64,000 nucleotides of DNA, taken from Doris montereyensis. Its lineage: Eukaryota; Mollusca; Gastropoda; Nudibranchia; Dorididae. The stretch covers positions 70,001 through 134,000 of the forward strand of contig JAXRKP010000288.1 of assembly GCA_037039925.1 (NCBI GenBank), read 5' to 3'. The notes under the pieces are model-generated. The model was not told the DNA's origin. It did not search any database and worked only from the letters and a program-made list of their open reading frames with translations. Numbering within the stretch: position 1 is the stretch's first letter; each line of letters opens with the position of its first letter. Below, piece by piece: positions 1-43,900 of this stretch. The position numbers and the translations under genes were made by a program.

Positions 1-238
1 ACAGACTCGTGTATCAACAATTAAAATTTATCACAAACATTGTTTGGAACAGTCATTGATAACATTCAGAGATTCATCTGTGTATCTGAAAAACAGACAA
101 AAATAACAAACTTATTCACAAAAAAAGTTCTGAGGCGAATCCTTTGACTCTGTAAGAACTTTATTCAAGTTGGCTCCTTTAGTTATCCTTCTCATTATTT
201 TGAAATAATTTATTTTTCAAAACAAAAAAAACACACAA

Positions 239-240
239 CC

Positions 241-262
<22 letters not shown>
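239..262 (+). repeat. Poly(C) tract, 24 bases
   Basis: An uninterrupted C run followed by an A run. Similar C runs recur at 7102-7122, 15334-15350, 24512-24532, 25834-25845, 26462-26472 and 30257-30270. All are G runs on the PARN sense strand. Confidence 0.95.
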
Positions 263-271
<9 letters not shown>

Positions 272-654
272 ACCCAGTAACTTGACAATAATTGCCAAAA
301 ACTCATGCGTTGTTATGTCTCCATACATAATGTCCTGTCGCGTCACGTAAATGCCAAGCAGGTACAATTATACCTGTTAGCTTCCCATAACTGCACGGTA
401 TGCGTCATTGTACGCTTTTTTCTCCTCTCACACAGCGTGTAAATATCTAGTGACTACAGTATACGGTTGCATATTGAATCTGTTTACCTCAGACCAGAGG
501 GCGATTATACCACGCAGAAATCTTGGCAAATATTTGCATGACTGAATATGGATTCAAACCTCTCAACCTCAAGTCAATCAGGGAACATGGTGTAGTAAGT
601 CAGGAACCAGTTAATTTAGTGCATTTGAAATACACATGTACCGTTTTCAAGAAG

Positions 655-830
655 CATAGTTAGCTTGGTTTGTGGCATGCTCTCCTTTCTTGGCAAGGCA
701 ATGGGTGCCAACACAGAGGTCATGGGTTTGGTTCTATTATTAATGCCAAAAGGTTCTTTCCTGTCTATTCCTTTGTCTTTGTTCCTATGAGGCTTCAATA
801 TTATTTCATGTCCTTATTCATCAGGTCTGG
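655..830 (+). repeat. tRNA-related SINE-like repeat, family E, copy 1
   Basis: Similar over about 160 bp to 2245-2430. The head resembles a tRNA: TTAGCTTGGTT-type A box and a GGTTTGGTTCTAT-type B box. Not a working tRNA: the arms do not pair. Confidence 0.6.
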
Positions 831-930
831 AATAAGCATGATGGTTACCATTTTAAGAATTCTCTCATAAGAGCTTAAACGTCCTACGTCCATTATCAAG
901 AAGAACCAGCATACTTTTTTTTGTTTTTAG

Positions 931-1062
931 TTTCATTTGAATTTACCCCATCCACCTTATGTTGTGAATTTAAGAGAAAACAATCTGATGAAAGGTATGT
1001 GAAAAAGTTATAGGAGGGAAGTAGGACCTAACAGACTGCCAATCACCCACAACCAATCAGCG
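931..1062 (-). repeat. Short SINE, family C, copy 1
   Basis: One of seven copies of a roughly 130-bp repeat whose sense strand runs from a TACTGGTAGGTCC-type head through TGTTTCCTCTTAATTC to a tail GGATGGGGTAAATT. It shares that tail with family B. Confidence 0.7.
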
Positions 1063-1688
1063 AACTAATGAAAAATAAACAAAACTGAATTATGTGGCAG
1101 TTAAAAAAAAAAAGAAGATTATATTCAAAACTTACATACAGGTCATTCCAAAACTGGTATTACTGTTTTAAATGCTTATTATACAATTGTTATTGAACTG
1201 ATTGTTCTGGGGTGTTTTGGTGATGACTCTTGAGGTTTGAGAATTTTGTTAGTATAAGTTTAAAGATTATGACTCAATAGTTTTTACGATGGGCATAAAA
1301 ATCTACGCATGGTGTGATTACCACAAAGTAGCAGAGTATTTGAATGCCATTTTTTCTTCATAGTTATACATATAGTAGTTAATGAGACCGAATGGGTTAA
1401 GGATTATGCAATTTTCTATAAAATAATATTCCTTCATGTCAGTTTCAAATAATTTAATTAGTTTTATATGTTAGCTTCATCAATTTTCAATACCAGTCTA
1501 ATGAAACTGTAATACTAGTTTTAAAACGGTGTTCTACATAAATCATTGAAAAAGAGATCAGAGGTAATTTGAAGAAATGTTTCACGTTACTCAGAAAACG
1601 CTGGTGTTTTCATACAATATCATTCATATAGTGTATGAATGGATAATAATGGAATAAAACTGACACATAAAAGTGAAATAAACTACTC

Positions 1689-1694
1689 TTTAAT
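1689..1694 (-). terminator. Candidate PARN poly(A) signal (ATTAAA)
   Basis: The minus strand reads ATTAAA about 32 nt after the stop codon. It is the nearest recognisable cleavage signal. The very short 3' UTR it implies is unproved. Confidence 0.4.
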
Positions 1695-1725
1695 TTCTTT
1701 GAAAACATTCACAACATATAACATT

Positions 1726-34288
<32,563 letters not shown>

Positions 34289-34606
34289 GTTCTTCGGCCC
34301 AATACCACAACGGCTATGCCCCCTCATAATTAGTACGTAGATACTAAGTTAGTCTTTAAGAGTACAATGATTGTACCACAGTGTATTCTTAGAACTGTTG
34401 ACCGATGCAAACAAAATAGAAAATCATGAATGTGTTGACACAGAAACTTAGATTTTGTGAGTTGGGATACCCCCTCCCAACCCCAACATCTTTTCCTCAT
34501 CGAACTACTACTGATTTCAAATTGTGACCTTACTTTACCAGGAAGTTGCTAGTCTTGATAATCTAACGTAGATCTAGATAAAGACAAACGAAACAGTGAG
34601 GCAAGG

Positions 34607-34609
<3 letters not shown>

Positions 34610-34685
<76 letters not shown>
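34610..34685. repeat. (TA)n microsatellite, 38 units
   Basis: Pure TA array inside the PARN-BFAR spacer. The Ile-Tyr frames are shadows. Confidence 0.97.
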
Positions 34686-34687
<2 letters not shown>

Positions 34688-35094
34688 GAAGTCAAGGTAA
34701 TGACATTTATAAGATAAAATGAAGGCCCCATGGGAACAAAGACAAGAGAAATACAAGGAATAGTCAGAAAAAAAATCATGGGGGAACGAACTGTCAGTGA
34801 ATATGACTGCTAGTCATGACTGGATTGATGTGAAAGGTAGCATGCATTAGAGATCTTGAAATTTAATAGTAAGGAGGTCTACAATGCCTACAACATGTGT
34901 AGCCTGTATTGTATTATAAATAATCTTAGAAAGAGTTGGTTGAAAGTTAATGCATTATCGTTGCAAAGAGTTGTATAGTATCACAAATTGATCTGTTATG
35001 GTTCCCCATGAGTTGTCTCATTTATCATTTATATATATTTTATATATGAATGCAATCACAATAACAACAGATGCTAAAATAAGTGCAGTACTGT

Positions 35095-35350
35095 GAGGGA
35101 AATAGGTATATGATTTGATGATTTATTTTATCATCATCAATACCTTTACCCTATACCAGGGAATAGGTCAAGATCCAATAACAACAGACTTCCACTTGTT
35201 CCCATCTTGGACATTTCTTGCTGTCCTTCACATAAAACTCTCTCTAATCATCATCCACCTTCACTAGCCTTCCTCATGTCATTCATGCTTTGTCCCAAAT
35301 CCTATGTCCTTGTGGGTTGTACTGAAGGGCATGTCTAGTAGTATACTGCT
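35095..35350 (-). mobile_element. LINE 3' end remnant in the divergent spacer
   Basis: The minus strand reads a decayed C-terminal LINE tail around NKWKSVVIGS (near 35165-35195) with several stops. Too short to place in a clade. Confidence 0.45.
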
Positions 35351-35494
35351 CTGATGTATTCTTAGGGTGTCTCCTTTCCATCTCCACTTTTCTGTTTGGC
35401 ACTCCCCTCTGTCTATATTATTATTATTGTTATTATTTCATGTTTATTGCAGAGCATTATCACAGTTGTGCTTATCACTTTGCTTAAAGTCAAG

Positions 35495-35702
35495 ATGTCA
35501 GAAAACCAATTCCGTGTGCTGGAAAATTCAAGTGAAGAGGCAAAGTCTGATACTGCTTGTAAAGCTGAGACCGCAAACCTAGAAGAAACCAAACCAAAAT
35601 CTGAAACCACAAGACCAAACAATGATGAAGCCACAAGAGCAAACTCGGAAACAGCAAGTCCAAAATTAGAAGCCACCAAACCTGAACAAAAACTCCTGGA
35701 AA
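35495..35702 (+). CDS. BFAR: BFAR exon 1 (first coding exon)
   Basis: ATG at 35495 follows an acceptor at 35451-35452, so at least one non-coding exon lies upstream. The product starts MSENQFRVLENSSEEAKSD and is then a Lys/Glu/Thr/Ser/Pro-rich, probably disordered stretch with degenerate ETxxP repeats. An upstream in-frame ATG at 35396 would lie in the intron. Donor GTAAGG, phase 1. Confidence 0.8.
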
Positions 35703-38700
35703 GTAAGGATAAAATTATTGGAAGAAAAAGCAAAGAAAAATAGGGCATCACTGAATAGCTTTTATGTATGTATTTGTGCAAAGTAACAAATAAGTAAATG
35801 AATAGATAGATAGATAAATACCTTGAAATCATGATTTGTATCGATGGCACAAACTGGCCAAGCCTGAAATTCCCAATTATAAGAAAAATAGCTAAACATC
35901 TTTTTAACAGAAACTAAAGCTACACAGTGTTAAAATAGCAGAACACATTATTGTGTATGGAATTTCTGCAAAACTATGTTTTATCTTACCTGCTAAGTTC
36001 AGCTTTTGTTTTTTATATCGGCACTAAACAGCCAAGTCAGTTTTCAACTGAAGGGGTTGGTCACGGTACAAATGGCTGAGTGCTTCAATTTCTTGTCTCA
36101 AAACGGCCAAGTCCAGGAAGTTATAATAAATTAGTTTCTTGTATAAAAAAAATGTATCCGATTGAAACAGACATCCCATCCGTTTCATGTGTGCATAATG
36201 TTATGATTTAAAACCAATTTTCAAGAAAAATTTTCAGTTTTTTGTCTCCTGTAAAATTACTGTTTTTCGACACCATCGATATACAGATTAGATAGATACA
36301 TACTCATTCATACAGACAGGCATCAAAGGAAAATATCTACAGATTGTATTATAAAAGCTAGATAACAATACCAGGAAGTGCTTCTTTATAAATTATGAGT
36401 GGTTTGATGATACATTTCATAATTGTCAATACCGTAAGGTTTTGGCATCATACAGAGGAAATAGAATAAAAAAGTGTCAGGCTTGATTGCTTGAAGTCTG
36501 TTGGCTCAACCTGACGTATGTCAGTAATGGCAGTGAGTGAGTTAATCATCATCATTAATTAGGCGAAGTCTGTCCGGCTGTAGCCTCCCATACAATCTTG
36601 CGGAAATTTGCTCTGTTTATGTCAGCTCTTCCAGCCTCTGTTACTGTCTTTTCTGTCCTTACAGCCTCTGTTACTGTCTTTTCTGTCCTTTCTTTGATGT
36701 TTTCTTCCCATTTGTCGGTCGTTCTTTTCCTTTCTACTTTTGACTCCCAATTTATGCTTTTCTAAACTGTCATGCCTTTTAGTATCAGTAAATTAATATT
36801 GTAAAATAAATTAATATCCAGATTGTTTTTATGCTGTAATTGTATTCTGATTTTCTTGACACATTTCAGAAATTGTCAAACATCCTGAAATTGCTGGCTA
36901 TAACAGTGACATTGCAGAGGACTTTAATTGCGCCGTCTGTTTTCGGTTGGCTGTCAAACCGACAACTCTTTCATGCGGTCACACCTCTTGTCGTCTTTGT
37001 CTAGCCCAATGGTATTTTCATCAAAAAGAAAGAGTGCCCTTTGTGTCGAGAAGTATACCAAGGGCATCCTAAAGTAAACACACAGCTCAGGTATTGATAC
37101 ACATTGGCACATATTGCTTTGTTATAAAAATAATAATTATGTTTAGATTTATATAGCGTTTATTCATAGAAAATGCTCTAAGCACTTTACGATGTCAATA
37201 ATCCACAATTGAGGTTTGGGGGGGGGGGGGGATCTGTGTTACTGGGTTTTGATTACATTTTTATTTGTTTTGATATTACGGGTATTGTATGAGATTGTTC
37301 AGCATGCTTTTTAATCAGGCCTTTGCCTGTAACCTGATAATGAAGCAGACCATCAAAGTCTGAAGACATTTAATTCACATCATTAATTTTGCTTTTTTTC
37401 TATATTGCAGGAATTTGCTAATGCGCTTAGTACCAAATGATATGCAAATGAGAGAAAAAGAGATGTCTAAGATGGCAAAGGCATGAAAATTGTGGCAAAT
37501 TATGATAAAGAACTTTCAAGGAGACATGGAGCACACCTAGGAAAGGATACCATTATTTTACTTCCTTCTGCTCAGGAATTATCATTGGCCTGTCCACTGT
37601 TATTGTAAGTTACATGTTTAAACTGCTATGGTTTATTATGTCTCTTTAAACATTTTCAAAAGGTTAGAAAGACAAGATAAGTATGTGTTCAAGGACAAAT
37701 TACTTTTTCTTCCCTTTATCTTATTCTCCTCTTTTTCCTTCTATTCCTCCCCCTCTCAACTTCTTTCTCTTCTTCTTTTTCTTATTATTATTTTTCTTCT
37801 TCTTTTTCTTCCTTTTCTTCTCCCTTTTTTTCTCCTTCTCTTCTAGCTGTTTCTTCCTGCTCCTCCTCCAACCCTCTTCCTCCTTTACACTACTGCAACT
37901 CAGTATAGATTGATTGATTGATTGTTGGTATGACCCACTTTACCCTCAGCAGGGGACTCCGTGGTCCAAGGTGACAGTCTCTCCACCAAAAGTTTGTGGG
38001 TTCAAGCCCCGACAGTTGAACTATTTTCTCAAGTTTTTGCAGTGGGCATTGGTATGAATGAAGCTTTCATGTATAATATGCAATTTATAGTTGGATAGGT
38101 TCTTTTCTTTTGAGTTGGCCTCTCCTACCTCAGTTGCTGATTTAAGAAAATGCCTTTGAATGATGATTTGTATTTAACATATGTTTTTAATTATGAGAGA
38201 AAACTTCTTTTTTTTATTTCGTAAGGCATATATAATATAATGTAATTTGTACACTGGATAAATTTCAAATTCATTCCAGGTGGTGTATCTAACGTGGTAT
38301 TGGCAGACAAGTGACAATGAGTTGCTTGTGAGAAAACCTGTGGAGATATGGAAATCTAAAGACGTAGAAAGTTGGTTGATGGAAATGCCTTGGGCTCAGC
38401 ATTATGCACGTCTTGCAAGGGAAAAAGAAATAGGTTTGTAATATGTTTGTCTCACATTATCATTTACCCATGAACCCATTGTAATTCTTGAAAGAGCATC
38501 TTTAGTTATTTTATTTTTGTACCTTATTTCTGGGTCAATCCCATCTTCTGAAATCGTAATGGTGTCCAAATATGATCCAGCTGTATTTTCACTATCAGAC
38601 CTTTGCGTTGTTTGCTCTTTAGGTGATTCACGACCTGAGAACAGTAAGGTTCTGTCTCCATTGAGTGCAATTTTACATCATTCAACTGCGAAAGTTTAAT

Positions 38701-40920
38701 TTGTAAAGGCCATTTGCATATTATTTTCTGTTTATGGTGATAAAGACAATGTAAGACGATTACAATTTTGAGTAATTTAAAATATGTACAAATGGGACAA
38801 AAGTCTTTTATTGCACTACTGGATGCAGCAGTTCATTCCCTTGACATTCATACTATACCGTGACAAAGGCTCAATATCGATTCTTTCGTTTTCAGACATC
38901 GGCTGTACCATAAAAGCCGGAAATTTTTGTCTAAAGTATAAAGTAAAGGTTACTGTTAAAATAAAAGAGCTCTTAAACAAAAGAAAAAAGCATTTCAGGC
39001 GAATGATAAAAATGAGTGTCGTATAGTCCAAAGGAATTTAAAAAGGCCATTGATAAAGGTAAAGTATAAAAAGTAAGATTGAAGAAAAATTTTAACTTAA
39101 TGACATGAGTAAAGTCTGGAAGGGTATGCATTTGATGAGTGGGTCACAGTGTAAAAGTTCGGAAGTGGTGTCTGATTCTGTGTCATATCTTAATGATTTA
39201 AATAATTTTTATGCAAGGTTTGATTATCATGATTTCAGTGAGGAAAAAGAGAATATTAAAAACAAACTAACAGGGATAAATGTTGACACCATGAAAAGGG
39301 TTAACCCAAATAAGGCGAATGGCGATGGTGTTCAGCCCAAAGTTCTTAAAACGTGCGCTGATCGGCTGAGCCCTGTTTTCTGCTACATTTATAATATGTC
39401 ATTGCCCCAGTGTGTAATCCCAAGTATTTGAAAAACCTTGTGTATTGTCCCAGTCTCAAAAAAGAAACCTGTTACCAACATGAATGACCTCCGCCCCATA
39501 GCATTGACATATCCTATGAAAATATTTGAAAAAGTAATTCTCTGCACATTACAAATCTTAGTTGACAATTTTATCGATCCTTTGCAGTTTGCATAGGAAA
39601 CATAGATCTGTTGATGATGCTTTGGTACATGTATTAAATTCTATTTACTCACATCTTGAGAAAAAAAGGCAGTTCTATCTCTTATTATGTTTTACGATTT
39701 TTCTAGTGCATTTAACACCATCCAACCCACATACTCGCTGAAAAACTCCTTAAAATGAATGTCAACGCTAACACTGTACTTTGGATTTTAGATTACTTCA
39801 GCAACCGCCCACAATTTGTCAAAATGCGGCGTTCATCTTCCTCCTTTCTCTTAGAAAACCAAACCAAACTGAAATCTTTTCATGTCGATACACACCTATT
39901 ACAAATGTTCTATTCTTCAGTTATATGTTCGGTGTTGACCTTTGGGCTTCCCAGTTGGGGTGGGAACATAACTAAATTTGATAGGAGGAGACTTGACGGG
40001 GTGATCAGAAAGGCAGATGGGCTGATAGGGAACACACAGGACTCATTTGACACAGTTTATGAATGACGTATAACCCAAAAACTGACTGACAACAGTGATG
40101 TGAAACTCATCCACTTCGTGCAGACATTGACTGTCTAAAAATAATTAGAAGTGGTAGGTTCAGAGTCCCAGTGGCCAACACAAACAGATACCTGAAATCA
40201 TTCATTCCGTCAGCAGTCAAGATTTTTTTACAAAACAAATGGACGTGGGGGGTTAGGCGTGGATGAATGAGCTTTCACCGAGAGCGTGTATGTAGGGGTT
40301 GGTTGGGATGTAGTATGGGGGGGGGGGGGGGGATCCTACATTTCTGTGATGTATTTATCAACACAAATGGAGGTGGGTGTTGGGCATGGATGAATGAGCT
40401 TTGTCCGTAGGCGTGTGTATGGGGGTCAGTTTCGATGTACTGTGTGTGTGTGGGGGGGGGGGGGGGGTTGTCGAATGAGGTTGTGTATCCTACGCATTTC
40501 TGTGATCTATTTATCAAAACAAATGGATTTGGGGGGTGGGGTGGGGGGATGGACGAATGAGCTTTGATCAAAGGCATTCATGTGCGTAGGGGTCGGTTGG
40601 GTAGTGTTGTGTGATGGGTGGGAGATATAATATGGTTGTATATCCTCGCATCTCTGTGATGTATTTATCATAACAAATGGACGTGGGGGGACAGGCATGA
40701 ATAAATGAGCTTTGACCAAGCGCGTGAGGGGGGGCTGTGGGAGGGCTCGAATGATGTTGTATATCTTAAGTTTTTCTGTGATGTATTTGTCATACTAATA
40801 CTCTTATTATATTAATGCATTTATGTTTAGCAATTTTAATAATGACTAGATCTAGGTATTGTGATTTTTAAACTTACTTATGAGGAACAGAATGCAATTT
40901 CCTTCTTTGGATGAATAATG

Positions 40921-40962
<42 letters not shown>

Positions 40963-43900
40963 TTATTAACAAATTGGTACTCATTTTAATTGCTATAAAG
41001 TACTCTGTCCGAAAAATCTACTTTTGATGAATTATTGTCAATATTAGTTAAGATCGGCCGAATATTACGGGAAACATTCCTTGCACCTGTTAAAAGAAAA
41101 ATGCCATCCCGACATGATTATAAGGGATCTGAAGCAGTTGAAATGGGGTCGACATAAAGTATTTGATAGCCTCTCACAGTTGTATGATGTTTCAAAGTAT
41201 TATGTTGTTCTTTTATAGGTTTGAAAGCGAAAAAACATTAAAATAACCGAAAAAATTGTTCAAAATGTGATGTTCTCAAAATGTCACTTTTTGACGGTGA
41301 TATTTGATCTCATTTTTTGTTTATTGTCCGATTGTCCCCAAATTTGGTATATGACATCTATAAAAAAATTTATTAAAAATTCATCCAGTAGCGATTATTT
41401 ATATCTCTTCAAATTTTTGCAAAAGGAATTATTTGTGATTAAATTTGCCAAAAATTGGAAGGGATGCTATATGCATATTTTAAAAATTCATAAAATGAAA
41501 ACCATTTCATTTATCAAAAAAATCAAGTGGATGCGGCTAGATATTGAACCAAATAATGTGTGTGCAAAGTTATAGCCAAATTTGTTTATAACTGAAAAAG
41601 CCTATTTGAAATGAAGTTGTTATTTTCACAATGAAAATCAAAGATGGCGGCATTCCCATGGCAATCATATAATAATTTTTTTTAATTTAATATCTTTTTC
41701 AACTAATTTAGACATACCCAGTACAGTGGTAGTGGTTAAAATTGTCTATATCGAAAAAAAAAATTTGAAAACATGCTCAGTTGATAGCTTGACTGATCAC
41801 ACGAATATGACATTGTTTGTTTATTTCAGATGGCAAATTTCTCTCATCTCTTGATGAGAACAGCGTACAACGTTTATTCAATGTGACAGATGAAGATGAA
41901 CTGAGAGCACTTCACTTTTCCATTAATTTTTTGCAAAAAGCAAGGGATTAAGATGCCTGTCACTGTCTGGGACTACAAAGTAAAACTTTCTTTTTCCCTT
42001 TTGCGTCATTGGTTCAACGTTTTAAGGCTTTATCAATATAAATGCATATACAATTCTTTGGACATGAAATTTAGAAATGAACAACTCATTTCATTTTGTT
42101 TTGGAGTTGAACAAGAAGGTCATGTTACATAAATTTACTTTGAAAAAAAAAAAGTATACTGTAAAGTATTTACAAAGTCCTCTTCCGCTTTCCAAGGTCA
42201 AAAAGTTCTTTTGCCATTACCTACAATTTAAGGTGACATAATTTTCCCACTCTTTTTTTATTTTTTTTATTTTTTAATTATTAGATCTGCTTTATTTATT
42301 TTATTATTTTTATGATACATAGTGCCAACAATCCGGGCAGTGGATAGGTAAGGACCTGTACAGGAAGTAGATGATCCCGCCCTCCACAAGTCTCCGGCTG
42401 CCTTGCAGGCGGGTCTTGGCTAACCAAAGGCTAAGGGAGTTAACCCTGACAGGAAACAACCTGCTACTTTGCAGGCCGATCTTGATTGACCAAAGGCTAA
42501 GGAAGTCAACACTGACAGAAAATAACAACCTGCTGCCTTGCAGGTTGGTCTTGAATGACTAAAGACTAAGGGAGTTAACCCTGACAGAAAATATCAAGGC
42601 TTGGTAGGGGGCCTCAAGGTGGCAGCCCCACCATCTACGTAGGATACAGTGAGCTAATCCCTGTTTATCCAAAACAACCTGATTCAGAGAAGTAAAAGTA
42701 ATATAACTGGCTTGATCTTTCGAAGATGAACTTGGAAACGAACACGGACTGATTTTTGGAACATAGAATGTTAGGGCAATAAATGGAAAAGAGTTAGAAT
42801 TAGTTAAAGAAACACTCCTCAGTTGTACTGAAGAGGTCTGTGGTAGGAAACAAATTAAAGGAGATAGGAAAAGAGTTGTTATATCCCTCTATAGTTTGAG
42901 AATTCCATAGTTGATCCTTTCTTATGTATTGGTACTACCGGTCCTTTTTCCAGTCGTCTGGCACTTGTTTAGACCTCCATGCTTGTTGGCATATTGCATG
43001 TAGTAGTTTGCCTGCCTGTCTCCCTTGGTTTTTAATCATTTCTGGATAAACGCGATCTACTCCTGGGGCTTTTCCTAATTTCACTTTTCTTATAGCTGTT
43101 TGGATTTCTTCCATTGATATATCTACATCTTCAGCTGTCTCCTCTGGATTACGTGTTACTCTTACTAATTGATCTTTACTCCTTGTTTCATATGTTTTGG
43201 AGGGATTATGTAATTGGTGAAAATGCTTTCTCCATGTTTCCATCATTTTGCTGTCTTCTTTCATTATTTCTCCTTTGGCATTCTTAATTTGTCGTATTGG
43301 GTATGCTTTGGTCTTTCTCATGCTCTTCATTGCCTCCCAGAACAGCTTTTGATTTCCTTGATAGCTTTCTTGAAGTCTTTGTCCAAACTCTTCCCATTGT
43401 TCCTGTTTTGCTTTCTAACTTCCTCTTTGGCGATGGTTATTTTATTAACGTAATCTATCCTATCCTTTGGTCTCTTTGTTTGCAAGTATTTCTTCCAGGC
43501 ATTCTTCTTTTTTTTTTATCTTAGTCTTGACGTTCTCATTCCACCATGCTGTTTTTTTCCAATCTCCTTTAATTTGTTTCCTACCACAGACCTCTTCAGT
43601 ACAACTGAGGAGTGTTTCTTTATACATCTGCCACTTTTCTTCTATTGTGCTATCATTCAGATCCATCTGTCCTTCACTGACTGGTAAATCTTTTTATCCT
43701 AGATTGGTATACCTGTTTTACTACTGGTTTATTTAGTTCCTCTATTTTGAGTTTACTAGCTTTCTTCTCTTTCCTTTTCTGTTTGTTTTCTTCAGTCAGT
43801 AATCTCATTTTGGCAATCACTAAGTGATCACTAAATATTTCTGTTTCTCTGTTTACTCTTTCATCAATGTACTGTAAAAAAGGGAGCTTCTAACTATTAT

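Larger units (their letters stand above)
34289..35494. promoter_or_regulatory. Divergent PARN-BFAR promoter spacer
   Basis: About 1.2 kb separates the two start codons, so both promoters must lie here or in nearby 5' UTR. BFAR's first coding exon follows a good acceptor at 35451-35452, implying an upstream non-coding exon within the spacer. I see no clear TATA box apart from the (TA)n tract. The spacer holds a (TA)n tract (34610-34685) and an antisense LINE remnant (about 35095-35350). Confidence 0.5.

Noticed and set aside
35413..35850. 145-codon minus-strand frame over BFAR exon 1
   Set aside because: A shadow of the low-complexity BFAR N-terminus on the opposite strand.
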